Below, piece by piece: positions 21,645 through 31,940 of a stretch of DNA of 46,916 bases. Where the stretch lies: positions 1 through 46,916 of the forward strand of contig NZ_JRUQ01000079.1 of the NCBI RefSeq assembly GCF_000773975.1. The letters run 5' to 3'. The notes beneath the pieces are model-generated. The model was not told the origin of the DNA, made no database searches, and saw only the letters and a list, made by a program, of their open reading frames with translations. The number at the start of each line of letters is the position of its first letter. Position 1 is the first letter of the stretch. This DNA comes from Erwinia typographi (lineage in GTDB: Bacteria; Pseudomonadota; Gammaproteobacteria; Enterobacterales; Enterobacteriaceae). The translations under genes and the position numbers were made by a program.

Positions 21645-21952
<308 letters not shown>

Positions 21953-21974
21953 CGCAGTAGTGTTGAGAAAAAAA

Positions 21975-23182
<1,208 letters not shown>

Positions 23183-23274
23183 GACGCTGTAACTCTCCTG
23201 CCCCCTGAGGGGTATGTCGCGTGTCGTATAAAACTGCCTTTGCTCTGCTGAGTCAAGCAGCAAAAAACGAGCAA

Positions 23275-23302
23275 ATTATACGGGGCGCCCCTGCGATTTC
23301 AA
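23275..23302 (-). promoter_or_regulatory. atp operon promoter
   Basis: On the minus strand TTGAAA (23297-23302) and TATAAT (23275-23280) are 16 bp apart. The spacer contains the palindrome GGGGCGCCCC. Sequence around and downstream (CCCCGTATAATTTG, then GTTTTATACGACACGCG) matches the E. coli atp promoter as I recall it. Confidence 0.85.
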
Positions 23303-23987
23303 TGGATAAGTAGCGAAAAGGTGAACAATTATTTAAATTTCTTTCGCGAGGTCTATTTTTTAAAACTGAGAAGAACGGCAAACCGAGCGAAATTTCCTGC
23401 AATAACCGACAAACCTTGCTCATAAAGCGTGCTGGCGATCACAATTCAGCAACTTAATGCTCAAGTTCTGTTCAGGATTAATCTTAAGTCAGTAAAAATC
23501 GATATATTAAAAATCATATTTATCAATAAATTGAGTTGATATATTTTAAAAATAGCAATTATTCTCACTTAAAACCTCTTATTGACATCCGTGACAATGA
23601 ATTCATCTTCCTCAAGCCATTACTTACGCCGATTTATAATCGGGATATATTTTCCAGTGTGACTATCTTCACGGCGATAATGCGCTGAAAAGGTGATGAC
23701 CTTGATAATGAAATGTAAACTCAAGGTTAAATGTTACCAGATGTGTCGGATAATTTCAGCCTGTACTTTTAACCTTGAAGAAACAACCCATCGCTTGAAA
23801 AAGTGTGAATAAGAACGTTTGACTGATGCATTTTCAGACAACCGCTGCCACCCATTTCCAGTAAGGCGGTGTTCACGGCAAAAAATAGTCACTGAACTTA
23901 ACTAAAATCCTGCAACATAAAGCACTTACAGACTAAAGGGCTATTGCCATTAAGGGTGATAATAGCGTCAAAAACGGTCTGATTTAA
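23303..23987. other. Gene-free interval between the atp promoter and rsmG
   Basis: About 690 bp without a credible coding frame. It is A/T-rich around 23490-23600, the plausible UP or flexible DNA behind the atp promoter. An 11-bp inverted repeat TCAAGGTTAAA (23721-23731) / TTTAACCTTGA (23768-23778) lies in the middle. No tRNA, known sRNA or transposon end was recognised. Confidence 0.5.
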
Positions 23988-24014
23988 GGCGTTTATTCAA
24001 CCTGAATAAACGCC
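23988..24014 (-). terminator. Perfect hairpin spanning the rsmG stop codon
   Basis: GGCGTTTATTCA and TGAATAAACGCC pair perfectly over 12 bp around a 3-base loop. On the minus strand the upstream arm encodes the end of RsmG, and the TGA stop starts the downstream arm. Only TTAAAT follows, so it may act more as a 3' stability element than a full terminator. Confidence 0.5.
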
Positions 24015-24644
24015 AAATGCCGCCTGATTGCTCATCTTTAACACAATCAAATGCCGCTCGCCTTCCAGCTGCGGAACCTGAAGTTTCACCACTTTATCAA
24101 CGCTAAATCCGGCCGGTAATGCGGCTATTTCGTCTGCTGGAACTACCCCTTTAAGGGCATAAAATTGCCCGTTTTCTGCTGGCAAATGATGACACCAGCT
24201 AAGCATGTCGTTTAGCGAGGCAAAAGCCCGGCTGATCACCCCGTCAAACGGCGGCTCGGCGACAAAGTCCTCTACCCTGCTCTGCACCGGCTCAATGTTG
24301 GTCAGCTTCAGTTCATGCTGAACCTGCTTCAGAAAGCGTATGCGCTTGCCTAAGCTGTCCAACAGGGTGAAATGCGCATCGGGCCGGACGATAGCCAGCG
24401 GCACGCCAGGCAGGCCCGGACCGGTCCCTACGTCAATCAAGCGGCTGCCGCTCAGGTGCGGCTCAACGACGATGCTGTCAAGGATGTGACGAATCAGCAT
24501 CTGCTCAGGATCGCGCACCGAGGTCAGATTATAGGCTTTATTCCACTTGTGCAGCATTTCAACATAACCTACCAGCTGTTTTTTTTGCTGATCGGACAGA
24601 GAAATAGCGGCGGCTTTAAGCAGCGAAGTGAGTTTCGTAATCAC
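23997..24644 (-). CDS. rsmG: 16S rRNA (guanine527-N7)-methyltransferase RsmG (GidB)
   Basis: A 215-residue SAM-dependent enzyme that methylates G527 of 16S rRNA; loss gives low-level streptomycin resistance. The SAM motif [17 protein letters not shown] is around residue 70, with the downstream conserved [19 protein letters not shown]. It is slightly longer than E. coli RsmG (207), mostly from a C-terminal tail ([10 protein letters not shown]) whose last codons lie in the hairpin at 23988-24014. It follows mnmG by 109 bp, the usual arrangement next to the origin. Confidence 0.97.
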   Translation of the reverse strand: MITKLTSLLKAAAISLSDQQKKQLVGYVEMLHKWNKAYNLTSVRDPEQMLIRHILDSIVVEPHLSGSRLIDVGTGPGLPGVPLAIVRPDAHFTLLDSLGKRIRFLKQVQHELKLTNIEPVQSRVEDFVAEPPFDGVISRAFASLNDMLSWCHHLPAENGQFYALKGVVPADEIAALPAGFSVDKVVKLQVPQLEGERHLIVLKMSNQAAFGVYSG

Positions 24645-24705
24645 AATGACGTCCTGTGATGGTGGTTAGAAGCAAATGTATGCGTCGTGCGGTGTGAATG
24701 CCAGA

Positions 24706-24727
24706 AGGGCGGAAATAATCCCGCCCT
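24706..24727 (-). terminator. Stem-loop downstream of mnmG
   Basis: AGGGCGG (24706-24712) pairs with CCGCCCT (24721-24727), 26 bp after the mnmG stop, with only a short T-rich tail (TTCTGG). Possible weak terminator or processing signal between mnmG and rsmG. Confidence 0.4.
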
Positions 24728-24753
24728 CCGATCAGTCAGGTTAATGGCCTGCA

Positions 24754-26643
24754 TCAGGCGCTTTTGCGCAGCAGTCCCTGTTTTTTCAGGTAGATAAGCA
24801 GAATAGAAATTGCCGCTGGGGTGATCCCTGAAATACGGGAAGCCTGACCGATCGAACCAGGCTTATGATCGTTCAGCTTGGCGATAACCTCATTGGAAAG
24901 GCCATTAACCTGGCGATAGTCTAGCTCAACGGGCAGCAGAGTATTTTCGTTGCGCAGCTGGCGATCGATCTCTTCCTGCTGTCGGGCGATGTAGCCTTCG
25001 TACTTCACCTGAATCTCAACCTGCTCGGCAGCCTGAGGATCGGCCAGTGCCGGAGCAAAGGTGCTCAACGTCATCAACTGCTGGTAGGTTACCTCAGGGC
25101 GGCGCAGCAGATCCTCGCCGTTGGCCTCTTTGGTCAGGCCAGCGCTTAATACGCCGTTAACTTCCTCAACGGACGCTGACTTCGGATGCACCCGGATATC
25201 ACGCAGGCGCTGACGCTCCTGCTCAATGCTTTCCAGCTTCTGATTGAAGCGCGCCCAGCGTGCATCATCAACCAGGCCCAGCTCGCGTCCGGCTTCCGTC
25301 AGACGCAAATCGGCATTGTCTTCACGCAGCATCAAACGGTATTCGGCGCGTGAGGTAAACATACGGTACGGCTCTTTCGTACCGAGCGTGCAGAGATCGT
25401 CAACCAGTACGCCCAGATAAGCCTGATCGCGGCGTGGCGCCCAGGCTTCTTTGTCGGCAGAAAGACGACCAGCGTTCAAACCAGCCAGCAAGCCTTGCGC
25501 AGCGGCTTCTTCGTAGCCAGTGGTGCCGTTGATCTGTCCTGCAAAAAACAGACCCTGAATAAATTTGCTTTCCAGCGTTGGCTTCAGATCGCGGGGATCG
25601 AAGAAATCGTACTCAATAGCGTAGCCAGGGCGAACGATCTTCGCGTTTTCCAGCCCCTGCATTGAGCGAACGATCTGGATTTGTACGTCGAACGGCAGGC
25701 TGGTGGAGATACCGTTAGGATAGATTTCATTGCTGGTCAGCCCTTCCGGCTCCAGGAAGATCTGGTGTGCGTTGCGATCGGCAAAGCGCATCACTTTATC
25801 TTCGATAGACGGGCAGTAGCGTGGACCAATTCCCTCGATAACGCCGGAGTACATCGGGCTACGATCGAGGTTATTACGGATCACGTCATGCGTGTTCTCG
25901 TTGGTGTAGGTGATATAGCAAGGCACCTGCTGAGGATGCTGCGCCACATTGCCCATAAACGAGAAGACCGGCATTGGCGTATCGCCATGCTGCGGAGCCA
26001 GCACGCTGAAATCAATAGTTCTGGCATCAATGCGTGGTGGCGTACCGGTTTTAAGACGACTGACGCGCAGAGGCAGCTCACGAAGCCGACGGGCTAATGG
26101 GATCGAAGGAGGATCTCCGGCACGGCCGCCGCTGTAGTTGTCCAGACCGATGTGAATTTTACCGTCAAGAAAGGTTCCTACGGTCAGCACAACGGCTTTC
26201 GCACGGAATTTCAGCCCCATCTGGGTGACAGCGCCAACAACGCGATCGTTCTCGACGATAAGATCGTCAACCGCCTGTTGGAAGATCATCAGGTTGGGCT
26301 GGTTCTCCAGCGCGGTACGAACGGCCTGCCGGTAGAGCACGCGATCCGCCTGAGCACGGGTAGCCCGAACGGCCGGTCCCTTGCTTGCGTTTAGTATCCT
26401 AAACTGAATGCCAGCTTTGTCGATAGCCTGTGCCATCAGCCCGCCAAGTGCGTCCACTTCCTTAACCAGATGTCCTTTACCAATGCCACCGATCGCCGGG
26501 TTACAGGACATTTGTCCAAGCGTATCAATGTTATGGGTTAATAGCAGGGTGTGCTGACCCATTCGGGCAGCCGCCATGGCGGCTTCGGTACCCGCATGAC
26601 CACCACCGATTACGATGACGTCAAAAGGATCTGGATAAAACAT
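24754..26643 (-). CDS. mnmG: tRNA uridine-5-carboxymethylaminomethyl synthesis enzyme MnmG (GidA)
   Basis: A 629-residue FAD enzyme that, with MnmE, makes the cmnm5/mnm5 modification of wobble uridine 34. The FAD-binding [10 protein letters not shown] is near residue 13. Conserved active-site segments are [16 protein letters not shown] near 45 and the second signature [16 protein letters not shown] near 370. The C-terminal MnmE-binding helical domain ends KQGLLRKSA. The start MFYPDPFDV at 26643 was chosen over an upstream in-frame Met at 26706 because it matches the conserved N-terminus and the E. coli length (629). It borders oriC, with transcription leading away from it. Confidence 0.98.
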   Translation of the reverse strand: MFYPDPFDVIVIGGGHAGTEAAMAAARMGQHTLLLTHNIDTLGQMSCNPAIGGIGKGHLVKEVDALGGLMAQAIDKAGIQFRILNASKGPAVRATRAQADRVLYRQAVRTALENQPNLMIFQQAVDDLIVENDRVVGAVTQMGLKFRAKAVVLTVGTFLDGKIHIGLDNYSGGRAGDPPSIPLARRLRELPLRVSRLKTGTPPRIDARTIDFSVLAPQHGDTPMPVFSFMGNVAQHPQQVPCYITYTNENTHDVIRNNLDRSPMYSGVIEGIGPRYCPSIEDKVMRFADRNAHQIFLEPEGLTSNEIYPNGISTSLPFDVQIQIVRSMQGLENAKIVRPGYAIEYDFFDPRDLKPTLESKFIQGLFFAGQINGTTGYEEAAAQGLLAGLNAGRLSADKEAWAPRRDQAYLGVLVDDLCTLGTKEPYRMFTSRAEYRLMLREDNADLRLTEAGRELGLVDDARWARFNQKLESIEQERQRLRDIRVHPKSASVEEVNGVLSAGLTKEANGEDLLRRPEVTYQQLMTLSTFAPALADPQAAEQVEIQVKYEGYIARQQEEIDRQLRNENTLLPVELDYRQVNGLSNEVIAKLNDHKPGSIGQASRISGITPAAISILLIYLKKQGLLRKSA

Positions 26644-26695
26644 GGAACTGCACCTCGCGATTGTGCGATTTAGGGAGATTACTGTCAGGGCGTGG

Positions 26696-26724
26696 ATTCT
26701 ACTCAACTTTAGACGATGGGGAAA
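26696..26724 (-). promoter_or_regulatory. Candidate mnmG (gidA) promoter
   Basis: On the minus strand TTTCCC (26719-26724) and TAGAAT (26696-26701) are 17 bp apart, at the left edge of oriC. The surrounding TCTAAAGTTGAGTAGAATCC resembles the E. coli gidA promoter, whose transcription promotes origin opening. The -35 is weak. Confidence 0.5.
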
Positions 26725-26740
26725 GCACGCTGCCCGGCGT

Positions 26741-27000
26741 GTATTAAAAAGAAGATCTTTTTTATTTAGAGATCTCTTTGTTAGATCTTCTATTAGGATC
26801 GACGATCGCTGTGGATAAGCCTTTTTTCCTGATAACGATCATTGGTTTATTGAGGATCGTTTGCTGTGAAAGATCGGTGATCCTGTGGCGTATAAGCTGG
26901 GATCTAAAGGACATGTTATGCACAGGCCTGGTCAGGGTGTCCGCTTGTTATTGGGATAAACACCGGTTATCACCGGGTATTAAGCATAGTTATCCACAAT
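26741..27000. other. Chromosomal replication origin oriC
   Basis: Located between mnmG and mioC as in E. coli. The unwinding element has three 13-mers: GATCTTTTTTATT (26754-26766), GATCTCTTTGTTA (26771-26783) and GATCTTCTATTAG (26784-26796). DnaA boxes: R1 TGTGGATAA (26810-26818, reverse), R2-like TTATGCACA (26916-26924) and R4 TTATCCACA (26990-26998). A weaker R3-like region lies around 26951-26972. I count ten GATC (Dam/SeqA) sites between 26754 and 26904. Layout and much of the sequence follow E. coli oriC. Confidence 0.95.
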
Positions 27001-27103
27001 TAAAAGCCTCTTAAATGAGCAAAAAAGGGCAATATTTACAAAACTCGCTGCGGTTTTTAGCTTCTGGCGGAAGAAATCAGCACGATCCTGCCGCCAGCGA
27101 TCC

Positions 27104-27547
27104 TCAGTTCAGCAGGTTTTTCCAGCTGGCGACCCACACTTCGGCGGGATCTTCAGGGATCTCATGTTCCAGCACGTCAATATCCAGACGATCGCCGATG
27201 CGTTTAGCCCCACAGGCGGTCAGCAGCACGTCCATCTTCTCTATTGCGCCACAGAAAAGATCGTACTCACGGTTACCAATGCCTACCGCGCCATAACCCA
27301 CCTGGCTCAGATCCGGCTTTTTCTCTTCGATTTCATCAAAGAGCGGCTGCAGGTTTTCAGGAAGATCGCCAGCGCCATGTGTAGAGGTGACCACCAGCCA
27401 GGTTCCTTCCATGCTCAATTCATCAAGTTCCGGCCCATGAAGCAGCTCGGTAGAAAAGCCCGCTTCTTCCAGCTTTTCAGCCATCAGTTCAGCGACATAT
27501 TCAGCGCTGCCTAAAGTGCTGCCAGTGATTAACGTTACGTCAGCCAT
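27104..27547 (-). CDS. mioC: Flavodoxin-like protein MioC
   Basis: A 147-residue FMN-binding flavodoxin-type protein beside oriC, reported in E. coli to act as an electron carrier for biotin synthase. The FMN phosphate loop is ITGSTLGSAEY near residue 6, with STHGAGDLPENL near 55 and GAVGIGNREYDLFCGA near 88. The Met at 27547 was chosen over one 7 codons upstream; it gives the E. coli length (147). Transcription runs towards oriC and can influence initiation. DnaA boxes precede it at 27608-27662. Confidence 0.97.
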   Translation of the reverse strand: MADVTLITGSTLGSAEYVAELMAEKLEEAGFSTELLHGPELDELSMEGTWLVVTSTHGAGDLPENLQPLFDEIEEKKPDLSQVGYGAVGIGNREYDLFCGAIEKMDVLLTACGAKRIGDRLDIDVLEHEIPEDPAEVWVASWKNLLN

Positions 27548-27607
27548 GATAAGATCTCTGTACCACAAAGGCGGACATTGTACGCTGTGATCAAGCGGGG
27601 ATCTACC

Positions 27608-27662
27608 TGTGGGTAAGTAGGGTTAATCCAGGGAACAAGCCCGGCGATCGGGCTGTGGATAA
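27608..27662 (-). promoter_or_regulatory. DnaA boxes in the mioC promoter region
   Basis: TGTGGATAA (27654-27662), a perfect box, and TGTGGGTAA (27608-27616), one mismatch, lie in the same orientation between asnC and mioC. In E. coli DnaA represses mioC through such boxes, coupling transcription into oriC to DnaA-ATP level. Confidence 0.7.
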
Positions 27663-27675
27663 TTTTATGCGCGGA

Positions 27676-28137
27676 TCAGGGCCTGATGGTGCGCATGATC
27701 GGGTTTTGCAGGGAGATTAGCGTTTCGGTTGACTGGATTTCATCAATGGTTTGGATCTTGTTGATCAGCACCTGTTGCAGGGCATCAATCGATCGACACA
27801 TCACTTTAATAAAGATGCTGTAGTGGCCGGTGGTGTAATAGGCTTCAACAACCTCATCAAGGCTTTCCAGACGAGCCAGCGCCGAGGGGTAGTCTTTGGC
27901 GCTCTTCAGAATGATGCCGATAAAACAGCAGACGTCGTAGCCGAGGTGCTTAGGGTCAATTTCAACCCGGGTGCCCTTGATGATCCCCGCCTGTTTCATT
28001 TTTTCCACGCGAACGTGGATGGTGCCGGGACTGACGTTAAAGGCCTTGGCCAGCTCAGCATAGGCGGTGCGGGCGTTAGCCATCAGCGCATTAAGGATGT
28101 CCCGATCGAGATTATCTATTTGCAGGTTATCCGCCAT
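27676..28137 (-). CDS. asnC: Lrp/AsnC-family transcriptional regulator AsnC
   Basis: A 153-residue regulator with an N-terminal helix-turn-helix (NARTAYAELAKAFNVSPGTIHVRVEKMKQAG, about residues 20-50) and a C-terminal RAM ligand-binding domain (CFIGIILKSAKDYPSALARLESLDEVVEAYYTTGHYSIF). In E. coli it activates the divergent asparagine synthetase gene asnA and senses asparagine. Here no asnA is next to it: the upstream gene is ovoA on the same strand, so its local target is unclear. It may still control a distant asnA, itself or mioC. Sequence similarity to E. coli AsnC is high throughout. Confidence 0.96.
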   Translation of the reverse strand: MADNLQIDNLDRDILNALMANARTAYAELAKAFNVSPGTIHVRVEKMKQAGIIKGTRVEIDPKHLGYDVCCFIGIILKSAKDYPSALARLESLDEVVEAYYTTGHYSIFIKVMCRSIDALQQVLINKIQTIDEIQSTETLISLQNPIMRTIRP

Positions 28138-28226
28138 GATGGCTCCTGAGTTAACGAATATTCAGCTTATAGCGGGATAATGTGCAGTAAATAAGGCTGG
28201 CAGGCAATATTATTGTTGAATAAACA

Positions 28227-28246
28227 GCTGGCGCCGGGGCGCCAGC
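28227..28246 (-). terminator. Hairpin downstream of ovoA
   Basis: GCTGGCGC / GCGCCAGC pair perfectly around a 4-base loop, 11 bp after the ovoA stop. On the minus strand TGTTTATTC follows. Probable terminator with a poor T-tract. Confidence 0.6.
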
Positions 28247-28257
28247 CGAAGGGGGAC

Positions 28258-30396
28258 TTAACGTTTACGCCATACGGTGAGCTGTGCCACGGTATGCTGA
28301 TATTTACGGGCGGTTTCGCGGATAACGAAAGGCACATCCTGCGGCGCGGCTATTTCCTCAAAATCGGCGGCCAGCAAACGTTGCAGCGCCTGACAGGTGG
28401 TCAGCGCCTCGCCATTCTCGCGAATGCCGCCCAGCCAGTTCTCCTTCGGCGTGAACTCTTCCAGCCAGGTATAGGGCGAGGAGAGCATCAGCACGCCGCC
28501 GGAACGGATCATCGGCGTCACGTCCTGCAGGAAGCGCAAGGGCTGACGCAGGCGGTCGATCAGGTTGGAGGCCAGCACCAGATCGTAACGATCGGGCTGC
28601 GGCTTGAGATTACAGGCGTCCCCCTGCACAAACTGAATGCGGCTGGCCTGTTCCTCCCCCAGATCGAAATCCTTCAGGCGAACCTGGCGATATTCCACCA
28701 GCTCTCCCTCTTCCTGGGTTACGTAGCGGAAATCTTCACCGCTGGTCAGCTGTAGCGCAACGTCGATAAAGCGAGCGGAGTAGTCCATGCCGACCACTTC
28801 ACTGAAGTGGCGGGCAAGCTCAAAGCTGGCGCGTCCGGTTGCACAGCCAATATCCAGAGCGCGCTCCCGTTTTTCGGTGATCTGACAGGCAATCTCTACC
28901 AGCGTTTTGGCGTAGTTGGCGGTGGCAAAATAGTCCGGCCCATACTGGAAATCCAGATATTGCGACACCATGCTGTCGGTTTCATAGGGGTTAAGCATCT
29001 TTTTCTCCTGATGCATGGACTCCACGTAGCGGAAGCCTGCATGTTGGAAAAAGTGGCGACGGAAGGCGTAACGGGCGGATTTCAGCGCTTCGTTTCCGGT
29101 CGAGATCCAGCTACCTCCTTTGATCAGCGCATGTTTACCGTCAAAGGTTGGGGTTGAAAAGTCGTCATATAAAGGATGTACCTTAAATCCTTCCAGACCG
29201 TTGGTAGGCGTGGTGGTCCACTGCCAGACGTTGCCAGTCAGATCGTAAAACTCGCCCTGAGCGAAGTGATCGACAGGGCAGGAAGAGGCCCACCAGGCGA
29301 GGCTGATATTGCCCGGCGCTTCAGCGGGCCGATCGCCCTTAATCTGCTCGCGCAGCAGCAGCCATTCCGGCTCGCTGGGAAGCTGGATAGCATTGCCGGT
29401 CTCATCAGCTTTCCAGCGGCAGAAAGCGGCGGCTTCAAGCTGATTCACTTCTGCTGGCCAGTCCCACGGCATCGCAACTTCTTCCGTCATCAGGCGTAGT
29501 TTCAGGCTGTCAGGATCGCTGGCCGATCCTACCCAGAAGGTGGGCTGGGTGGCCTTTGCAAAATCGCGCCAGCCCAGGCCTTCTTCATCCCACCAGCGAT
29601 CGTCCTGGTAACCTCCGGCGGCGACAAAATCAAAGAATTCAGCGTTACTGGTAAGCATCCTGCTGGCTTTAAACGGCTTCACTTCGGTAGTCAGCGTACC
29701 GTATTCGTTATCCCAGCCGTAGGTGTCATCGTTTTTCCCCTGAATGACTCGCGCACCGGCCACGGCGACCAGCGTGTTATCAGGAACGGTGATGCGATCG
29801 TGACGTGCCGAAGGGCAAATAGGCCAGTGGGCCTGAGGTTTGACCCATTCAACCGGCAGCTGGCGGATCAGCACGCTGGAGGTTTCCAGGTGAATGCGTT
29901 CGTGCTCAATGCCCATCAGGATCACCCATGCCGGGCTGTCCCAGCCAATGGGTAACGTCAGCGGCATCCGCTTGATAAAGGTTTCGATCAGCGAACGTAC
30001 TTTGCCGCGGTAGTCGCGCAGTTCTGCCACGTCCGGCCACTGGTAGTGGCTGGTGTCCAGATCGTCCCAGCTCATTTCGTCCACGCCAATCGCCATCATC
30101 GCTTCGATGCTATCATCCACGCGCTGGTCCAGCAGCCCTGCGGCCATCATTTTGTTGATGTAGAAGGTGGCCGTGTGGCCGAAATAGAAGATCAGCGGAT
30201 GGCGCAGTGAAATGGCTTTGGTGTAGTACGCTTTTTCATCGGCAAGACAGTCAAACAGGCTTTCATACAGTGACCATGTCTGGCCGAAGTAGTCGAGTAT
30301 TTCCTGGCGTTTTTGCTCAATGCTGCCGCCGCTTAATAACAGCGTGTAGGTCGGTGCGGGCAATCCTGCTGCCCTGGTGTGTTGTTGTGCTGTCAC
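28258..30396 (-). CDS. ovoA: Ovothiol biosynthesis enzyme OvoA: 5-histidylcysteine sulfoxide synthase with methyltransferase domain
   Basis: A 712-residue cytoplasmic iron enzyme. The N-terminal DinB-like part carries the iron-binding histidines: His74 (YFGHTATF), then His165 and His169 (IEHERIHLET). A formylglycine-generating-enzyme-type domain follows (about 190-450; DLTGNVWQWTTTP, KGGSWISTGNEAL, FRRHFFQHAGFRYV). The C-terminal class-I methyltransferase has its SAM motif ALDIGCATGRASFELA around Asp515. OvoA joins cysteine to histidine with oxygen; the methyltransferase then N-methylates the thiohistidine to ovothiol. The PLP lyase step (OvoB) is not encoded here. The start is GTG with GGAG six bases upstream. 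It lies after ravA-viaA and before asnC, where E. coli has asnA. Confidence 0.93.
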   Translation of the reverse strand: MTAQQHTRAAGLPAPTYTLLLSGGSIEQKRQEILDYFGQTWSLYESLFDCLADEKAYYTKAISLRHPLIFYFGHTATFYINKMMAAGLLDQRVDDSIEAMMAIGVDEMSWDDLDTSHYQWPDVAELRDYRGKVRSLIETFIKRMPLTLPIGWDSPAWVILMGIEHERIHLETSSVLIRQLPVEWVKPQAHWPICPSARHDRITVPDNTLVAVAGARVIQGKNDDTYGWDNEYGTLTTEVKPFKASRMLTSNAEFFDFVAAGGYQDDRWWDEEGLGWRDFAKATQPTFWVGSASDPDSLKLRLMTEEVAMPWDWPAEVNQLEAAAFCRWKADETGNAIQLPSEPEWLLLREQIKGDRPAEAPGNISLAWWASSCPVDHFAQGEFYDLTGNVWQWTTTPTNGLEGFKVHPLYDDFSTPTFDGKHALIKGGSWISTGNEALKSARYAFRRHFFQHAGFRYVESMHQEKKMLNPYETDSMVSQYLDFQYGPDYFATANYAKTLVEIACQITEKRERALDIGCATGRASFELARHFSEVVGMDYSARFIDVALQLTSGEDFRYVTQEEGELVEYRQVRLKDFDLGEEQASRIQFVQGDACNLKPQPDRYDLVLASNLIDRLRQPLRFLQDVTPMIRSGGVLMLSSPYTWLEEFTPKENWLGGIRENGEALTTCQALQRLLAADFEEIAAPQDVPFVIRETARKYQHTVAQLTVWRKR

Positions 30397-30479
30397 GTAG
30401 TGCTCCCAATCTGCCCGTTGGCTAAAGCGTTACATGACTATAGCAAATAAGCATTGCCGGATTGTGTCTGAACAGAGTA

Positions 30480-31940
30480 CTAGCGCTGCCAGCGGCGCAG
30501 CAGACGGCTTTTCAGCCCGGTGTCGAAGCGCCAGATATGGTCAAAGATACGCATAATGCCGGGTTTTCCATGATCGGACAGCGCAACGGCGTGGAAGCGC
30601 TGCTGCTGTTGCAGCTGGTGCTGTTTGATTCTTTTCACCAGATCTTCCGGCAGACGCTGCGCAATAAAGTCTGACACCATCACCGCATCGGCATCATTCC
30701 ACGCTGAGGTGGCGAGTTTCAGCAGCACAGCATCCAGGCAGGCGGCCAGGTCGGTTCCGCCGCGAAAGCGCTGGCTGAGGAAGCGGATAGCCTGGGCAAT
30801 GCCATCGCCAGCCGTCAGCTCATAGGCCACCACTTCATGGGCAAACAGCATAACGTAGCAGCGGCGGTTATCGGCCAGCGCTACTTTCAGCAGCGCGAGG
30901 CAGAAGGCTTTGGCGCAGCGCTCGTTAAAGCCCCCCATCGAGCCGGAGGTGTCGACGCAGACGATAAAAGGTCCGCGCGGCTGCTGATCATGCTGCTGGT
31001 GGCTGACCGGCCTCATCATCACCTTGTCATGCCAGGCATCGCCCTGAAGACGATAGGTGAGCAGCCTTTTCTCCACCAGCCGACGGTAGAACTCCAGCTC
31101 CAGCTCGCTGATGCCCAGCGTCGCCAGCTCAGGCGGCAGCAGGCGAAGAATATCGTCGCTCTGATGCAGGCCGCTGACTTCTTCCGGCACGCTTTGCGGC
31201 TCGCGAACCAGCTGGTGAAACGCCTCCAGCGGCGCGTCTTCGCTGGGGACGGCTTTTGCTTCTCTGCTGCGTCCCAACTGCTCTGCCAGCTTCTTTAGCG
31301 TCGGCTGCTGGGCCAGAAAATCGCCGTAGTCGACGATCAACTGGTAATCCCCGCGTTGTAGCGGACTTTTGCTCAAATCCCACAGGCGGCCGGCAGCAGC
31401 CTGATCGTTATCCGCCAGCACTGCCGCCAGCTGGCCGCTCATTGCCAGCCGCTGCTGAAGCTCGGCCAGCAGCTTCTCGCGCTCCTGATCCAAAAGCTGC
31501 TGGTTCAGCGTCAGCGTTTGCAGGGTCAGGCTCAGGCGCCAGCGCTGTAAAAACAGCGTTTGCTGTGCCTGACTGAGATCGGTGGGGTTGTTGTTGGCTA
31601 TCAGCTGCCCGGCCTTTTCGGCAAAGGGAGAGTGGTGCTCACGGAGATAAGCCAGCAACTCCGGCATCTTCTGGCAGAAGGCGTGGCGATCGAAGCCCTG
31701 AAACTGCTGGAACAGCGCAAATTCGGCTGCTAAATCATCCGGCACCTCGGTAGTTTTTAGCTGTTCCAGCACTTCGGTTTTCCAGCGCGGCAGATCGCGC
31801 AGCAGCGCCTTTTTCATTCCGGGGAATTTTTCAAAAAAAATCGCCAGCTGGGGGCTGGCGAGCAGGGCGATCACCAGCTCTTCAAGCAGCTCGCCCTCAC
31901 TGATGGTAAGAAGCGTGCTCAGCGTGTCGAGTGAGATCAC
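30480..31940 (-). CDS. viaA: VWA-domain protein ViaA, partner of RavA
   Basis: A 486-residue protein with a helical N-terminal half and a C-terminal von Willebrand A domain. The MIDAS motif is [13 protein letters not shown] near residue 330, with FRGGTDLAA and [14 protein letters not shown] completing the metal site. The protein ends [15 protein letters not shown], close to E. coli ViaA (483). It stimulates the RavA ATPase, and the pair acts on respiratory complexes and aminoglycoside sensitivity in E. coli. Its start overlaps the ravA stop by 4 bp (translational coupling). Confidence 0.96.
   Translation of the reverse strand: MISLDTLSTLLTISEGELLEELVIALLASPQLAIFFEKFPGMKKALLRDLPRWKTEVLEQLKTTEVPDDLAAEFALFQQFQGFDRHAFCQKMPELLAYLREHHSPFAEKAGQLIANNNPTDLSQAQQTLFLQRWRLSLTLQTLTLNQQLLDQEREKLLAELQQRLAMSGQLAAVLADNDQAAAGRLWDLSKSPLQRGDYQLIVDYGDFLAQQPTLKKLAEQLGRSREAKAVPSEDAPLEAFHQLVREPQSVPEEVSGLHQSDDILRLLPPELATLGISELELEFYRRLVEKRLLTYRLQGDAWHDKVMMRPVSHQQHDQQPRGPFIVCVDTSGSMGGFNERCAKAFCLALLKVALADNRRCYVMLFAHEVVAYELTAGDGIAQAIRFLSQRFRGGTDLAACLDAVLLKLATSAWNDADAVMVSDFIAQRLPEDLVKRIKQHQLQQQQRFHAVALSDHGKPGIMRIFDHIWRFDTGLKSRLLRRWQR

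Noticed and set aside
26778..27014. A 78-codon open frame within oriC
   Set aside because: It runs across the 13-mers and DnaA boxes; the region is explained by the origin.
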